From a virus: a stretch of DNA of 36,502 nt. The notes beneath the pieces were generated by a model that made no database searches, was not told the DNA's origin, and was given only the letters and a program-made list of their open reading frames with translations. Below are positions 6,934 through 15,184 of this stretch, in pieces. The stretch lies in IMG/VR virus record IMGVR_UViG_3300049432_000207, positions 1 through 36,502 of that record, one strand, 5' to 3'. Position numbers and translations under genes: made by a program. The first letter of the stretch is position 1, and each line of letters opens with the position of its first letter.

Positions 6934-7806
6934 ATGTCTGACGAACCAACAATCACCCAGGTAGAGGGTGTTAAAACAACTCTGCCAGCAGAACAGATTG
7001 CGGACCTGGTGCCCAAAGCACCGGAGCCAACCCCTGAACCTGCCACGCCTGAAGAAGGCAAACAACCGGAAGCCAAGCCGGAGGAACCAACACCGGAGGT
7101 TAAACCACAGGACCAACCCGAGGTGAAGGAACCTGAAGCCCCACGCAAAGCCAAGCCCATTGCTAAACTGTTAGAGAAAGCCCACCAGGCCGAGACCGAA
7201 GCCACCACCGCGAAAGCGAAGGTCGCCGAGCTCGAGGCCAAGTTAGCCCAAGTCGCCGCCGCGCCCGCCTCACCGCAAGCCACGGCTGACATCAAAGCGT
7301 TAGCCGAGAAACACGGGGTCACACCCGAAATCCTGGCTGACATTGTGTCCCTGGCTCGCCAAGGATTTGAAGCCCCGAAGCTTCCCAAAGAAGTGTTCGA
7401 GGTTATCGAAGCCCGAAAGCAGGAACAGGAACAACAGGCCGAAGTTCAGGCCTTTGATACCCGACTCAAACGATTGGAAACCGTCTTCAAAGACGAACCA
7501 ATCGGTAAGAATCGAGACAAGTTACTGGAACTCGCTTACTCAACAGAAAAAGCACCAGACGGAGAGCCCTACTACCAAAAAGAGTTATCTGAACTCTACT
7601 TCGCATACATCAAGCCAGAGATTGAAGCCGGCAAGAAGTCCGCTGAACCATCGAGAGGTGGCACAGCTGCCTCAACCCCAGTTCTCGACTTCGCAGAAAT
7701 CGCAAACGACCCGGTCGCTATTGAACAGATGGACGACGCGACGTTTACGAAATTCAGCACATGGATGCAGGAGCACCAGAAAGGTTCACCACTGCGACGG
7801 GCTTAA
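6934..7806 (+). CDS. Scaffold (or scaffold-like) protein
   Basis: A 290-residue protein directly before the major capsid gene, where scaffolds are normally found. Residues 25-75 are a Pro/Glu-rich disordered tract (PEPTPEPATPEEGKQPE). Then comes a coiled coil (about 77-110, LLEKAHQAETEATTAKAKVA) and a helical C-terminal domain ending in basic SPLRRA, which fits capsid binding. Scaffolds guide procapsid assembly and then leave. ATTAAC lies shortly upstream of the ATG and there is no Shine-Dalgarno site. Confidence 0.8.
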   Translation: MSDEPTITQVEGVKTTLPAEQIADLVPKAPEPTPEPATPEEGKQPEAKPEEPTPEVKPQDQPEVKEPEAPRKAKPIAKLLEKAHQAETEATTAKAKVAELEAKLAQVAAAPASPQATADIKALAEKHGVTPEILADIVSLARQGFEAPKLPKEVFEVIEARKQEQEQQAEVQAFDTRLKRLETVFKDEPIGKNRDKLLELAYSTEKAPDGEPYYQKELSELYFAYIKPEIEAGKKSAEPSRGGTAASTPVLDFAEIANDPVAIEQMDDATFTKFSTWMQEHQKGSPLRRA

Positions 7807-7852
7807 ACGGTAGCGGTGACGTAACACCGCCCAACCAATTAACCCCACTCCC

Positions 7853-9055
7853 ATAGCAAACTCATTATCCGCGTCATTCCCAACAATCTGGGCGCGTGAG
7901 ATGCAGAAAAAGTTCTGGATAAAGAACGTTTTTCGCCCTCAAGCGAACTTCAGACTTGAGTCTGACCTCAAAGTCGGCGACACCGTCAAGCGAGTTTATC
8001 GCTCGGCCACTGTCCCGCAGGATTACACCAGGGGTACTGATGTCACCTTCCAAGATTTGACCGATACGGCCGAATCGTTGGTAGTCGACAAAACCCCGGT
8101 AATCCCGTTTTACATCGATGATCTCGACGAAATTCAATCGAATTTCAACGAACGTGCCCGCTACACCGAAGACACCAGCAACCAGATGAGCAACATCATC
8201 AACGGCTGGTACACCGCAGAAGTCGTCAATGCAACATCTGTAATCGATGCTGCTGATTTTGGTGGCACTGCTGCCCTTGGCGCAACCATCACCACTGCCA
8301 ACATCCAAAAGATGTTCGCTCTCGCTCAAAAGAAAGTATCCCGCCTCAACACTTGGGGCGAAGGGAACTTCTTCGCCAACCTTACCCCAGACGTTTACCA
8401 AGTCTTGCTGGAATATCTAGCGGGCAAAGAATCCGTCTTGGGTGACAAGACCGGTGAAAACGGCCACGTCGGCCGCTACATGGGTTTTGATCTGTATGTC
8501 TCCAACGGTGGCTACTGGACTGGCAAACTCGCCATCGCCACTCAGCCAACCGATGCTGACACTGTGGTCATCAACGGCGTGACCTTCACCTTCAAAACGA
8601 CCCTCGGCGCAACTGCCGGTAACGTTTTGATTGGTGCTTCTGCCGCTACTGCCAACACCAACCTCGCAGCCTTAGTTAACGCTCCAGGCACCACAACGGC
8701 CCAGGGTGTCGCTCTGACTGCTGCCAACCAAGCCAAGCTCTACGGCTGTGTCGCTACTGCCGCCGCTGCTGCAACGACCTTCACTTATCGTGGAGTCGGC
8801 GCACCAGTTGTCGCAGAAACGCTGACCGCCGCGGCTGACGTTTGGGACACAGGACTGAACATCTCTCATTTGATGTTCGGTGCCAAAGGTGCCGTCGATA
8901 TGGTCATCCAGAAGAACCCAACAGTCCAAATCGAAAAAGCCGAAGCACGATTGGGCTACAAGGTAATTCCGTACACATTGTTCGGCAAGAAAACTTTCGC
9001 CGATGGAGCAGTCAAGCTCGTGGACGTCAAAGTCAACACTGTTTCTTACACCTAA
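7853..9055 (+). CDS. Major capsid protein, apparent ATA start
   Basis: The N-terminus reads ANSLSASFPTIWAREMQKKF when begun at ATA 7853, which matches the usual opening of P22-like coat proteins (ANxL...P.IWAxE). An ATG at 7901 exists but would delete 16 residues of this conserved arm. From 7853 the protein has 400 residues. The HK97-like fold is suggested by VGDTVKRVYR, TPVIPFYIDD and the closing KLVDVKVNTVSY. Residues about 222-332 look like an inserted Ala/Thr-rich beta domain (DTVVINGVTFTFKTTLGA) of a kind common in phage structural proteins. The ATA lies nine bases after TTAAC and four after TAACCCCAC. Confidence 0.92.
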   Translation: MANSLSASFPTIWAREMQKKFWIKNVFRPQANFRLESDLKVGDTVKRVYRSATVPQDYTRGTDVTFQDLTDTAESLVVDKTPVIPFYIDDLDEIQSNFNERARYTEDTSNQMSNIINGWYTAEVVNATSVIDAADFGGTAALGATITTANIQKMFALAQKKVSRLNTWGEGNFFANLTPDVYQVLLEYLAGKESVLGDKTGENGHVGRYMGFDLYVSNGGYWTGKLAIATQPTDADTVVINGVTFTFKTTLGATAGNVLIGASAATANTNLAALVNAPGTTTAQGVALTAANQAKLYGCVATAAAAATTFTYRGVGAPVVAETLTAAADVWDTGLNISHLMFGAKGAVDMVIQKNPTVQIEKAEARLGYKVIPYTLFGKKTFADGAVKLVDVKVNTVSYT

Positions 9056-9069
9056 TTTCTTTAGGTCCT

Positions 9070-9095
9070 GGCGGTGGTGGTTAACCGCCCTTTAT
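9070..9095 (+). terminator. Weak terminator-like hairpin after the capsid gene
   Basis: GGCGGT (9070..9075) pairs with ACCGCC (9084..9089), followed by CTTTATAA. The stem is short and the U-run imperfect, so it may only reduce read-through. Confidence 0.35.
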
Positions 9096-9145
9096 AACTT
9101 AACGGTAAGCACTCTCATTTAGAGACTCCTACCCCAAGGACAATT

Positions 9146-9556
9146 ATGAAAATATTCAATAGGCTCGTAACCTTCTTTGAGCAACCCCTGCTCTTCGCCA
9201 ACAGCATTTACCCGATGGTCAATCCTCGGACTGCGACAGTCACGGCCAAAACCTCTGATTTCACAATCACCGCCATGGACCAGATTTACACCAACGCCGC
9301 CGCTGGCGGCACCGTGGTCTTCACCCTGCCCACAGTCGTCGGCAATGCCGGCCGGTCACTAAAATTCCATGTCCTGGCCGCCCAGATAGTGCGCCTGCTT
9401 CCGGTAACGGGCCAAGCCGTAAATCTTCACGGATCCGCCGTCGTCACCAAATACCTCAACATCGCCGCTGTCATCGGCAATTATGCTGACGTTTACTGTG
9501 ATGGCTATCAATGGATAGTCACCCAATGCGATGGCGTGGTCACCAAAGAAGCCTAA
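9146..9556 (+). CDS. Virion protein, possible capsid decoration
   Basis: A 136-residue beta-rich protein. Segments such as DQIYTNAAAGGTVVFTLPT, NAGRSLKFHV and DVYCDGYQWIVT recall small beta-prism modules common in phage fibres and head decorations. It follows the capsid gene directly. Unlike most neighbours it has a fair Shine-Dalgarno site (AAGGA, five bases before ATG). Exact location in the virion is inferred. Confidence 0.75.
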   Translation: MKIFNRLVTFFEQPLLFANSIYPMVNPRTATVTAKTSDFTITAMDQIYTNAAAGGTVVFTLPTVVGNAGRSLKFHVLAAQIVRLLPVTGQAVNLHGSAVVTKYLNIAAVIGNYADVYCDGYQWIVTQCDGVVTKEA

Positions 9557-9576
9557 TTCTTAACTTCACAACCTAA

Positions 9577-10029
9577 ATGAAACGACAACGACGAATAACG
9601 GCTCTCAACGCCGTCGTAGCAACTACAACTTCCAGCAAGCTCTGGGTTGGTGGAGCAAGACGAATCGGGCTTCAATTTCGAGCTGCAGCGATTACCTCCG
9701 GCAACGGTGCCTTCACTGTAAAGGGCTCGCTGGACCCGTACGACATTGCCACTGGAGCGACGAATGATGCTTTCGGCAATAAGACCGGCGGGGCAACCGT
9801 AGCCGTCGCCGCTCTGAACATGGTCGTTTCCAACGTCACCAATACCAATGCGCAGAATCGAACTCGCGTCACATCAACCACTCTCAGCGCTAATGGCGAT
9901 GCCATGGCTTGGCTGGAATTTGATGTCCTCGTTAACTGGCTAGAAATCACAGTCACCCGAACGACAGATGGGACGTATTCAGCCTTCATCGTCATCGAGG
10001 AAGACGCTGACGCCCAGGCGGGTAATTAA
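9577..10029 (+). CDS. Beta-rich virion protein, 150 aa
   Basis: A basic start (MKRQRRI) is followed by alternating hydrophobic and Ser/Thr residues typical of a beta sandwich (GRRIGLQFRAA-like pattern, AWLEFDVLVNWLEITVTRTT) and an acidic tail. The position among capsid and tail genes suggests a structural or decoration protein. The leader has TTAAC 12 bases before the ATG and no Shine-Dalgarno site. The next gene begins in the base after its stop. Confidence 0.75.
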   Translation: MKRQRRITALNAVVATTTSSKLWVGGARRIGLQFRAAAITSGNGAFTVKGSLDPYDIATGATNDAFGNKTGGATVAVAALNMVVSNVTNTNAQNRTRVTSTTLSANGDAMAWLEFDVLVNWLEITVTRTTDGTYSAFIVIEEDADAQAGN

Positions 10030-10239
10030 ATGGATGAACGACTACAACAAGCTGACACGCTCCAGGTCATCCATCGAGATGCTGCTGGCAACATCAAGCC
10101 AATATTCCAAGAAAACCAATTGTTTATGTTTCTAATTAATCATGGTCTGACCCCGAAGTTCCCGAAGATCCCGTATCTTCTAGGCCGATGGCAAGACTAT
10201 AAAGAAATCAAACTCCATGGGGATTACCAACGTAGGTAA
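10030..10239 (+). CDS. Hypothetical protein, 69 aa
   Basis: A small alpha/beta protein (QADTLQVIHRDAAGNIKPIF) beginning in the base after the preceding stop and overlapping the next gene by 23 bases in another frame. Phage baseplate or fibre genes often carry such short companions, sometimes chaperones, but no family is recognised. Confidence 0.65.
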   Translation: MDERLQQADTLQVIHRDAAGNIKPIFQENQLFMFLINHGLTPKFPKIPYLLGRWQDYKEIKLHGDYQRR

Positions 10240-10615
10240 AGCGATAGCCGCTAGACGGCTAATGAATACCGCGGATGCCGTGACCTGGGCCACCGGTCAG
10301 GGAACTGGTGTAGGAGCGTTTGCCGCCACAGACACCACCCTCGGCACCGAAGTCAAAGCTGACGGCACTGGCGCCTCTGGTGTGCACTGTATTCCAACTG
10401 CAAGCAACACGATAAGCAACGTCACCACCACCGTGACTAACGACACCATGCAAGTCGTCGGCACGGTTGCTGAAACAGCCACGATTGCCGTCACGGAATC
10501 GGGCCTGTTCAACGCGGACACCAACGGCTCACTGCTCTGTCGACAAACGTTCTCCGCCGTCAACGTCGTCAACGGCGATTCGATTCAGTTCACTTGGAAA
10601 ATTAAAGCAGCATAG
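10217..10615 (+). CDS. Virion/tail protein, 132 aa
   Basis: The pattern FAATDTTLGTE, NDTMQVVGTVAETATIAVTE and GDSIQFTWKIKAA matches a recurrent family of small phage tail-associated beta proteins (my recollection, not searched). A short basic N-terminal helix precedes the beta domain. It ends in a single TAG, and the same frame stays open into the next gene; see the following entry. Confidence 0.75.
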   Translation: MGITNVGKAIAARRLMNTADAVTWATGQGTGVGAFAATDTTLGTEVKADGTGASGVHCIPTASNTISNVTTTVTNDTMQVVGTVAETATIAVTESGLFNADTNGSLLCRQTFSAVNVVNGDSIQFTWKIKAA

Positions 10616-10627
10616 GAGAATAAATAT

Positions 10628-11206
10628 ATATCAAGACAATTTTGGACAGAGAACCTGGCCTGGGCTACAGCCGCTGGAACAGCAATCGCCAACTCCACAA
10701 CCGAAACCATTCTTTTCCCGAACGTCACTATTCCTGCCAACTACATGCAGGACGGACGTGTCCTTTTGCTGAAAGCAACTGGCGCGTACGGAACAACGGC
10801 CACTCCAACTCTTACTTTTACCATTCGATGGGGAGGTGTCTCTGGCACCGTCATCGCCAAGTCCGGCGCTTCAGTCACCACGTCTGGTACTGGTGGAGGA
10901 GCTTCCATGACCGCTCTCTGGACTTTCTGGGCTCTAATCCAGGTTCGCTCTAACGGCTCGGCAGGCACGCTGTTTTCGAACGGGGAACTCAACCTCTACA
11001 CTTCGACCGTAGGTACGGCCGGCACCGTCACTAACTATGGAATGCCAGTCGTTCTCGCTTCGGGCGCGACCGGAGGCACTACGCCTGTCGCAGTCACCGC
11101 TGACTTAACTGCTGACACTGCCCTCTCCCTTACCGCCACTTGGAGTGCTGCAAACGCCGCAAACTCAATTCGCGGGGATCAATACACGATAATCGCCCTC
11201 AACTAA
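10628..11206 (+). CDS. Beta-sandwich virion protein, apparent ATA start
   Basis: The first in-frame ATG is at 10745, but 39 codons upstream are plainly coding (FWTENLAWATAAGTAIANST, then VTIPANYMQDGRVL), with TIPANYM the usual interior of this fold. No ATG, GTG or TTG lies between 10616 and 10745. ATA at 10628 sits nine bases after GGAG (10615..10618), an ideal start position. From there the protein has 192 residues. The preceding gene lies in the same frame, separated by one TAG at 10613..10615, so stop read-through giving a fusion is an alternative. Confidence 0.8.
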   Translation: MSRQFWTENLAWATAAGTAIANSTTETILFPNVTIPANYMQDGRVLLLKATGAYGTTATPTLTFTIRWGGVSGTVIAKSGASVTTSGTGGGASMTALWTFWALIQVRSNGSAGTLFSNGELNLYTSTVGTAGTVTNYGMPVVLASGATGGTTPVAVTADLTADTALSLTATWSAANAANSIRGDQYTIIALN

Positions 11207-11207
11207 T

Positions 11208-11420
11208 ATGGCACTAACAAAACAACAAGAAGCATTTCTCGCTGAGCTTGCTGATAAAGGAATTGCCGAAGCCGCTGATGCTGCAGCTCGCAATGCTGTA
11301 ATCGAAGCTGAAGTAGCGATACAACCGCTAGTAGATGCCGAAGCCGCCAGACTCCGCGCTCTCAAAGACACTGAATATGCAGCTGAGCTCCAGGCGTATA
11401 AAGACTCTCTTAAGCCTTAA
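11208..11420 (+). CDS. Small helical protein, 70 aa
   Basis: An Ala/Glu-rich, fully helical protein (FLAELADKGIAEAADAAARN) that probably forms a coiled coil or helical bundle. It starts one base after the preceding stop and shares a base with the next start (TAATG). Position suggests a small structural or chaperone-like partner of the neighbouring virion proteins; nothing in the sequence proves it. Confidence 0.7.
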   Translation: MALTKQQEAFLAELADKGIAEAADAAARNAVIEAEVAIQPLVDAEAARLRALKDTEYAAELQAYKDSLKP

Positions 11421-12094
11421 TGGCGATTACTCGCATCACCAGTCAGGACGCCACGGGAACAGGCACTACAAGTGCTGTTGCGAGCTATCCGCAAGCGCCC
11501 ACTAAAGGCCACCTGTTAGTTGCCGTGTTTGCCGCTGATGCAACCGATGGCGTGGAGACCCTGCCCTCTGGATGGACTCAAGCCGTCGTCGGTGCCGCCC
11601 CTAATGCGACCGCCGCCAGTGCGTACATTCTGTATAAAGTCGCTGCTGGTGATGAAACAACCGTTACGGGCACGGCTTCGACATCTACCACATGCAATAT
11701 GTTTATCTTTGAATACAGCGGCTGGACGGCAACTCCTGCATTAGACAAAACCGCAAGTGCTGGCGTAACAAACGGTGTCACTCTCGCCAGCGGCTCGACG
11801 CCTACTACTACATTTGATGATGAATTAGTCATTGCCGCTATTTGCTGGCAGTCCGCCGCGGTCACTTCACCGAGTTTTACCGTAGGAAACACCCGTCAAC
11901 AGGTTGCTCAGGCAATGAGTGTTGACTCAATAGTTGGTGCTAGAGGAGCTTACTCGACAACCGCTAATTGGACGGGCAGCTCGAGCGCTGGTCTAGCCCT
12001 AGCCACTTTCAGAAGTTCAGGCGCACCGCTTCCCAATAATTACCAGGGGATTGATGCGGCTAATGGAATATCAGTAAGCGAAAAAATACGCTAA
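11420..12094 (+). CDS. Beta-rich virion/adhesin-like protein, 224 aa
   Basis: Thr/Ala/Ser-rich with repeated beta strands (TKGHLLVAVFAADATD, CNMFIFEYSGW, ELVIAAICW), a pattern common in phage surface proteins that bind glycans or decorate the capsid. No catalytic motif is visible. The gene is coupled on both sides by one-base TAATG overlaps. It could be a receptor-binding accessory or head fibre. Confidence 0.7.
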   Translation: MAITRITSQDATGTGTTSAVASYPQAPTKGHLLVAVFAADATDGVETLPSGWTQAVVGAAPNATAASAYILYKVAAGDETTVTGTASTSTTCNMFIFEYSGWTATPALDKTASAGVTNGVTLASGSTPTTTFDDELVIAAICWQSAAVTSPSFTVGNTRQQVAQAMSVDSIVGARGAYSTTANWTGSSSAGLALATFRSSGAPLPNNYQGIDAANGISVSEKIR

Positions 12095-13101
12095 TGGTTT
12101 TCGATACATTTTGGTTCGAGAAATACCAGCCGACATTTCTGTGGCTGTTGAATAGTCGATTTACCAAACGCTGGTTTCGCTGGGTTCTGCGAATCCGAAA
12201 GCACGATGCCGGGTATAACCGAGACATCGTCAGGCTACAACCGAATCACTACGTAGCGGTTTACAGCGATGATATGTTCATTGCTGACTTCCGAACTCAC
12301 GACAAATACGCGAAACGCCTGTATTATGCTTTTTATCCCGTTTGGTTAGCAATGCACGTTTGGGATTTGCTTGCTGATAAAGCGTTACCCGAGCTGTCGT
12401 TTGGGTTCGGCACTCTTGTTAAGTGGCCTGACGCTGCTCCTTCCGTTACGACCGTGGACGGCATGATAAGGCGCGCAGGGACCAACGAAGCCTTTAATAC
12501 CATTCACGACAGCACTGGTACCACGGCTTTCGGTTCCACCGCGACGACCGGCTTTGCTGCACTTTTTTCTGGCACAACTGCTTACAATGAACTCGATAGA
12601 AGTATCTTCTTATTTGATACCTCGCAATTGGGCGCTAATTCACAAATCAACAACGCCATCATGTCTCTTTGGTGCACGTCCAGAGCTCAAAACTGGGTTC
12701 TGAATGATTGGACAATAGATATTTTTACTTCCACGCCCGCTTCGAACACTTCATTGGCAACTGGCGACTATCTCCAGGTGGGGACCGCCTCTCAGACCAC
12801 TGGTGCGTTATTGTACTCTTCCGTTGTCATCAATAAATATATTGAATGGGACCTCAGTTCCACAGGTAAAGGCAATATTTCTAAAACGGGAGTGACGAAA
12901 TTTGGCTGTCGAGAAGCCACCTATGACGCCCCTAACATTGCGCCAGCTTACGAGGCCTCTAAGACTATGGAATTCCGTGGAAACTACGCTGACCTTGCTG
13001 GCACAGTCAATGACCCCAAATTGACCGTTATTTATACCAGCAGTAACTTCATTACTAACAAATTGAGACCACGCGCCTTTGCCCCAGGTTTAGCTCGTTA
13101 A
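12094..13101 (+). CDS. Two-domain virion protein, 335 aa
   Basis: The first 110 residues are basic and aromatic (RFTKRWFRWVLRIRKHDAGY) and differ from the rest, so they may anchor the protein in the particle. The C-terminal part (about 120-320) reads as a beta sandwich with SIFLFDTSQLG and NNAIMSLWC, recalling carbohydrate-binding-like domains in secreted and phage proteins. A receptor-binding or decoration role is plausible. It overlaps the preceding stop by one base and has no Shine-Dalgarno site. Confidence 0.7.
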   Translation: MVFDTFWFEKYQPTFLWLLNSRFTKRWFRWVLRIRKHDAGYNRDIVRLQPNHYVAVYSDDMFIADFRTHDKYAKRLYYAFYPVWLAMHVWDLLADKALPELSFGFGTLVKWPDAAPSVTTVDGMIRRAGTNEAFNTIHDSTGTTAFGSTATTGFAALFSGTTAYNELDRSIFLFDTSQLGANSQINNAIMSLWCTSRAQNWVLNDWTIDIFTSTPASNTSLATGDYLQVGTASQTTGALLYSSVVINKYIEWDLSSTGKGNISKTGVTKFGCREATYDAPNIAPAYEASKTMEFRGNYADLAGTVNDPKLTVIYTSSNFITNKLRPRAFAPGLAR

Positions 13102-13116
13102 TTAATTTAAACCGAT

Positions 13117-13722
13117 GTGTCATTCCCTCAACTTCGTAGCCCTAAGCTTTACAACCCGCTCAGCGGTGCCCCTTCCGCTGGTGGCGGCACGACCTATCCC
13201 CAAGAGTGCACGGAGACCATCACTTACACCGATACCCTATCTCGGCTCACCACCAAGGTCCTGACTGAGGCCCTCACCCTGACTGATACCGTCGTAAAGC
13301 TGACCAGCCGGACTCTGACCGAAACGATTACCTACACTGATACGCTTTTAAAGACAGCGCTCAAGAATCTAACCGAGACCATTACCTACTCCGATACGCT
13401 GACTGCCGTGAAGGTCGCGGTCGTCCTCCTCACCGAAACAATCACCTATACAGATACGCTGATCCGCCGGGTTATCAAGTCGCTGACTGAAACTATCACT
13501 CTCACCGACACACTCAATCGCCTCATCAGTTACTTACTCTCAGAGACTCTAACCCTCACCGACACTGTCAACAAAGTAATCAGCCGAGCGCTGACTGAAA
13601 CCATCACTTTCACTGACACCGTAGCTGCGGTCCTCACCGCTGCCGGTGCAGCCGCCAAGAACTACTACACAGGAGGCATCTCCGCCGCCAAACGAGCATT
13701 AAGAGGAATTGGATTTAGATAA
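13117..13722 (+). CDS. Repeat protein with eight 18-aa TETIT-type repeats
   Basis: Residues about 32-177 contain eight tandem copies of an 18-residue unit with consensus TETITxTDTxxxxxxxxL, alternating a beta-prone Thr motif with a basic/hydrophobic helix-prone linker. Similar LTETLTLTD-like repeats occur in large surface proteins of many environmental microbes and phages. The tail (AAAKNYYTGGISAAKRALRG) is basic. The start is GTG at 13117, since the ATG at 13115 is out of frame. It is probably a stretched virion or fibre component. The gene ends directly against the next ATG. Confidence 0.7.
   Translation: MSFPQLRSPKLYNPLSGAPSAGGGTTYPQECTETITYTDTLSRLTTKVLTEALTLTDTVVKLTSRTLTETITYTDTLLKTALKNLTETITYSDTLTAVKVAVVLLTETITYTDTLIRRVIKSLTETITLTDTLNRLISYLLSETLTLTDTVNKVISRALTETITFTDTVAAVLTAAGAAAKNYYTGGISAAKRALRGIGFR
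13208..13650 (+). repeat. 54-nt tandem repeats within CDS
   Basis: The DNA counterpart of the eight 18-residue repeats. The third, fifth and sixth units keep the protein motif but differ at many third positions, so the array is old or diversified and not a fresh expansion. One unit (around TAVKVAVVLL) is two residues longer. Confidence 0.7.
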
Positions 13723-14556
13723 ATGCAACTGATTGAACAAGCAACCAATGACCCAATAAAACGCCGAGTCCTGCTGCATCTGGTGGATGCCACTGACGGC
13801 ATCACCCCGGAAACAGCTGAGGCCGGCACGAAGTGCAAGGTCTCCCTCAACTACGCGGCACCCGCTGACTCAGTCAACGGTTTGGTCGCCTTTGATACGG
13901 TTAACGCCCCAGGGGATTACTACCTCGAGCTCACCTCCCAGGAGATTCGCTTTCCCGGCATGCTGGTCGTGCGCTACAAGAGCGCGGCTACCGCTCATTT
14001 CGTCCAGGAAGCCCAGGTCGTGGCGTTCAATCCCGACACCTGGCGCGGTCCCCTCGTCGGAGGAGGCGGTCCTGATATCGACTACAAGCGGATCAAGAAG
14101 CTGGTCGACGAAGCCGTGGGCAAACTTCCAGCTCCCGTACCGGCCCCGGAGACTGATTTCCAACCTGTCCTCAAAGCAATAAAACTCGTCCTGGCAGCCG
14201 TTCACAGCATCGACATTCCAGAGAGCAAAGACGTCGATTTGACCCCGCTGATGACCGAATTGAAGACGCTAGAGGCCGCTGTAAGGGCCATCCGTATCCC
14301 TGAGACCGACCTGGCCCCCATCCTCGAGCAGCTCTCCCGCTTGGAAGAACTGAAAATTCCTGAAGTGACCAACGTCGCTGCCACCGCCAAGGACATGCTG
14401 ACCAAGATGCAGGGATTCTTCCTGGATGACGTGGAGGAAATCAAAACCAGTGTCGATGCCCTCAACAAGAAGTTCGACGACATGCCTTACGTGGTAATAG
14501 ACAAAACCATTAACAAACAACAAGATGACGGACTCGGAAATCCTGACACAATTTGA
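13723..14556 (+). CDS. Baseplate/fibre-adaptor-like protein, 277 aa
   Basis: The N-terminal 110 residues form a beta domain (KRRVLLHLVDATDGITPETA, GDYYLELTSQEIRFPGMLVV) of the kind found at the start of many tail and baseplate proteins. The remainder is helical with repeated IRIPETDLAPIL/IDIPESKDVDLTPL units, suggesting an elongated coiled-coil shaft. It probably connects a receptor-binding element to the tail. It overlaps the next gene by 32 bases in another frame. Confidence 0.7.
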   Translation: MQLIEQATNDPIKRRVLLHLVDATDGITPETAEAGTKCKVSLNYAAPADSVNGLVAFDTVNAPGDYYLELTSQEIRFPGMLVVRYKSAATAHFVQEAQVVAFNPDTWRGPLVGGGGPDIDYKRIKKLVDEAVGKLPAPVPAPETDFQPVLKAIKLVLAAVHSIDIPESKDVDLTPLMTELKTLEAAVRAIRIPETDLAPILEQLSRLEELKIPEVTNVAATAKDMLTKMQGFFLDDVEEIKTSVDALNKKFDDMPYVVIDKTINKQQDDGLGNPDTI

Positions 14557-15184
14557 ATCATTCCTCGATGGCGACACTCTCGACCAGACGCTCGAAATTC
14601 AGCTCGCCAACAACGCTAAAAACCGGCTCGAACGAGAGCTCAAGCTTTTAATACATCAAAAACCTCGAGAGACGAATACAACGACTCCCGGCCAGACATA
14701 CACCACGACCTACGCCCTGCCAACGGATTTTCGAGCGTGGGTTAATCTCTACCGCGGCACTCAGCTCCTCCGTCCCGTGCCTTTTCTGTATCGTGTGGCA
14801 CACCGCAGCTCGCCTAACCGCTATTTCACCGACCACAAGAGCCAGACATTCGCTCTGACCGGCACACAAGGAACAGCAGAGACGCTGACTGAAACTTACA
14901 TCTACAAAACAACGGATATCACGTCAACGTCGGTCACCGCTGGCACGACGACCCTGACCTGGCCCACAGAGTTTCATTCCATCCTCCCTTACGAGATGGC
15001 CAAGATGTTCGTCACGATTGACGGCGGCGATAAGGCCCGCGCCTGGGATGACCGCTGGGAAGCCCATTACGCGCAGCTTCGCAAAGCCCTGGTCGACTGG
15101 GATGCTGACCTGAAATTGCAAGAAATGGATGGCGCCACGCTCTTACCTGAAGCACAAGATTCAGAGAATTCAATTAATCTCTAA
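14525..15184 (+). CDS. Head-to-tail adaptor protein (probable)
   Basis: A 219-residue protein directly before the nozzle gene. The N-terminal helix pair (QFESFLDGDTLDQTLEIQLA) and the helical C-terminus (AHYAQLRKALVDWDADLKLQ) flank a central beta region, the plan of podovirus adaptors (P22 gp4/T7 gp11-like) that dock on the portal and hold the nozzle. Assignment rests on gene order, size and this plan. It overlaps genes on both sides. Confidence 0.65.
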   Translation: MTDSEILTQFESFLDGDTLDQTLEIQLANNAKNRLERELKLLIHQKPRETNTTTPGQTYTTTYALPTDFRAWVNLYRGTQLLRPVPFLYRVAHRSSPNRYFTDHKSQTFALTGTQGTAETLTETYIYKTTDITSTSVTAGTTTLTWPTEFHSILPYEMAKMFVTIDGGDKARAWDDRWEAHYAQLRKALVDWDADLKLQEMDGATLLPEAQDSENSINL

